From Deltaproteobacteria bacterium (GTDB taxonomy: Bacteria; Desulfobacterota; Binatia; UBA9968), in NCBI GenBank assembly GCA_005879435.1, contig VBKX01000108.1, positions 3,102-9,649 of the forward strand: a stretch of DNA of 6,548 nucleotides, written 5' to 3'. The translations under genes and the position numbers were made by a program. Positions 5,915-6,548 of the stretch are shown one piece after another. Below the pieces are notes generated by a model. That model ran no database searches, had not been told where the DNA came from, and saw only the letters and a list, made by a program, of their open reading frames with translations. Within the stretch, counting starts at the first letter, position 1. Every line of letters begins with the position of its first letter.

Positions 5915-6439
5915 TTATTCTGCGGTCTTGATCTCCGTAATCTTGATGTCGAACAAAAGGGTTTTGCCAGCGAGCGGATGATTGAAGTCCATAATAACAG
6001 TGCTTTCTTTGATTTCATGCACGCGCACCGGGATCGCTTGGCCTTGCGGGCCTGTGGCCGTCAGCATAGCACCGACCTTGAGCGCGTCGGGCGGGAGTTT
6101 GTCCTTCGGAACTTCCTGAAAGGCTCGGGGATCGACCGGACCGTAACCTTCTTCGGGTTTGACCGTCACTTTTTTCTCGCCGCCCACGGACATGCCCGCC
6201 ATTTCTTTTTCTAAACCGGGAATGATTTCTCCTTTGCCGTGCACGTAATGCATCGGTTGTTTCCCTTTGCTCGTGTCGATGACGTTACCGCTTTCATCGG
6301 TCAACGTGTAGTCAAACGCGACCAGAGAACCCATCTGGATCACCGTTGCCGGTTTCGCCGTGGTCTGAGCGGAAACGTCATAATTAACAAACAGTATCGC
6401 ACCAGCAAAGGCGAGTAAAAAAGATTGAATCGGCCTCAT
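5915..6439 (-). CDS. Exported SlyD-like FKBP-type peptidyl-prolyl cis-trans isomerase
   Basis: A 174-residue protein from ATG 6439, chosen because GGAGG at 6449-6445 sits 5 nt upstream; an in-frame ATG at 6511 has no comparable site. Residues 1-24 form a signal peptide (MRPIQSFLLAFAGAILF..., cleavage probably after VSA), so the enzyme should act in the periplasm. The FKBP domain starts near residue 36 (GSLVAFDYTLTDESGNVIDTS), includes HGKGEIIPGLEKEMAGM (67-83) and EEGYG (96-100). It is interrupted by a SlyD-type insert-in-flap segment (about 101-150, with FQEVPKDKLP) before the hallmark NHPLAG (153-158). SlyD proteins speed prolyl isomerisation and chaperone unfolded chains; cytoplasmic E. 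coli SlyD also has a metal-binding His-rich tail, which is absent here. The gene ends with tandem TAA TAG stops. It is 229 bp before the next gene and probably a separate housekeeping transcription unit. Confidence 0.93.
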   Translation of the reverse strand: MRPIQSFLLAFAGAILFVNYDVSAQTTAKPATVIQMGSLVAFDYTLTDESGNVIDTSKGKQPMHYVHGKGEIIPGLEKEMAGMSVGGEKKVTVKPEEGYGPVDPRAFQEVPKDKLPPDALKVGAMLTATGPQGQAIPVRVHEIKESTVIMDFNHPLAGKTLLFDIKITEIKTAE

Positions 6440-6548
6440 GGATTCCTCCGAATCGGATTGGATTTTTTGGCAGGTAAGATTCAGCGTAAGGACTAAATAG
6501 AATGAAATCAAGCAGCGTCCTAGTTTGAAGAACTAGCGCGATGAAGTG
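6440..6548 (-). other. Leader region of the FKBP gene, no other gene seen
   Basis: The 109 bp upstream of the FKBP start hold its strong GGAGG site (6449-6445). A TTGATT followed after 17 bp by TACGCT could be a weak promoter, but the second box matches consensus at only 3 of 6 positions. I see no coding sequence continuing from the right edge. Confidence 0.4.

Noticed and set aside
5686..6018. N-terminal extension of the cyclodeaminase-family frame by 111 residues
   Set aside because: It overlaps the FKBP gene, has no family similarity, and the family's N-terminus fits ATG 5685.
5810..6214. Plus-strand open frame of 134 codons opposite the FKBP gene
   Set aside because: Antisense to conserved FKBP motifs and without a convincing ribosome binding site or domain.
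6440..6511. N-terminal extension of the FKBP gene to an ATG at 6511
   Set aside because: ATG 6439 has a strong GGAGG and begins a normal signal peptide; the extension looks like untranslated leader.

Overview
The window looks like a stretch of chromosome from an uncultured, moderately GC-rich Gram-negative bacterium. The gene families (iron(III)-type solute-binding protein, creatinase-like M24 proteins, ornithine cyclodeaminase family, VOC dioxygenase-like protein) and the small intergenic palindromic repeats resemble soil or sediment genomes of the deltaproteobacterial / Tectomicrobia / Rokubacteria kind. That placement is an impression from memory, not a demonstrated assignment.

Every gene I can support is on the minus strand, so transcription runs from right to left. 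In that order they are: an exported SlyD-like FKBP peptidyl-prolyl isomerase (6439-5915); an ornithine cyclodeaminase/mu-crystallin family protein (5685-4729); an iron(III)-type ABC substrate-binding protein broken by an internal deletion and frameshift (4713-3623); a two-domain VOC protein with an extradiol-dioxygenase-like active site (3555-2689); and two divergent M24 creatinase/prolidase-like paralogues (2577-1393 and 1179-1). The last runs off the left edge about a dozen codons before its expected end. The cyclodeaminase and substrate-binding genes are 15 nt apart and clearly cotranscribed. The other gaps are 67, 111, 213 and 229 bp, and no gap exceeds 300 bp.

The enzymes look like a small catabolic cluster: a periplasmic binding protein to capture a solute, an NAD(P)-type Rossmann enzyme, a ring-cleavage-like VOC protein and two pita-bread hydrolases. 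No permease or ATPase is present and the substrate cannot be read from the sequence. Several enzymes depart from canonical active sites. Both M24 proteins have lost most metal ligands in the same way, and the VOC protein has Gln at the position of the extradiol metal-binding Glu.

The four gaps of 67 bp or more each hold a different small repeat or palindrome: a 19-bp palindrome overlapping a candidate promoter (5743-5761), a hairpin plus short dyad of a dispersed-repeat type (3580-3624), two opposing blocks of a 9-bp period repeat (2603-2678), and an 89-bp MITE-like element with imperfect 25-bp terminal inverted repeats (1280-1368). I found no RNA gene, CRISPR array, transposase or convincing intrinsic terminator. 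I did not find a clearly new system. The most notable items are the repeats, the altered active sites and the broken binding protein.
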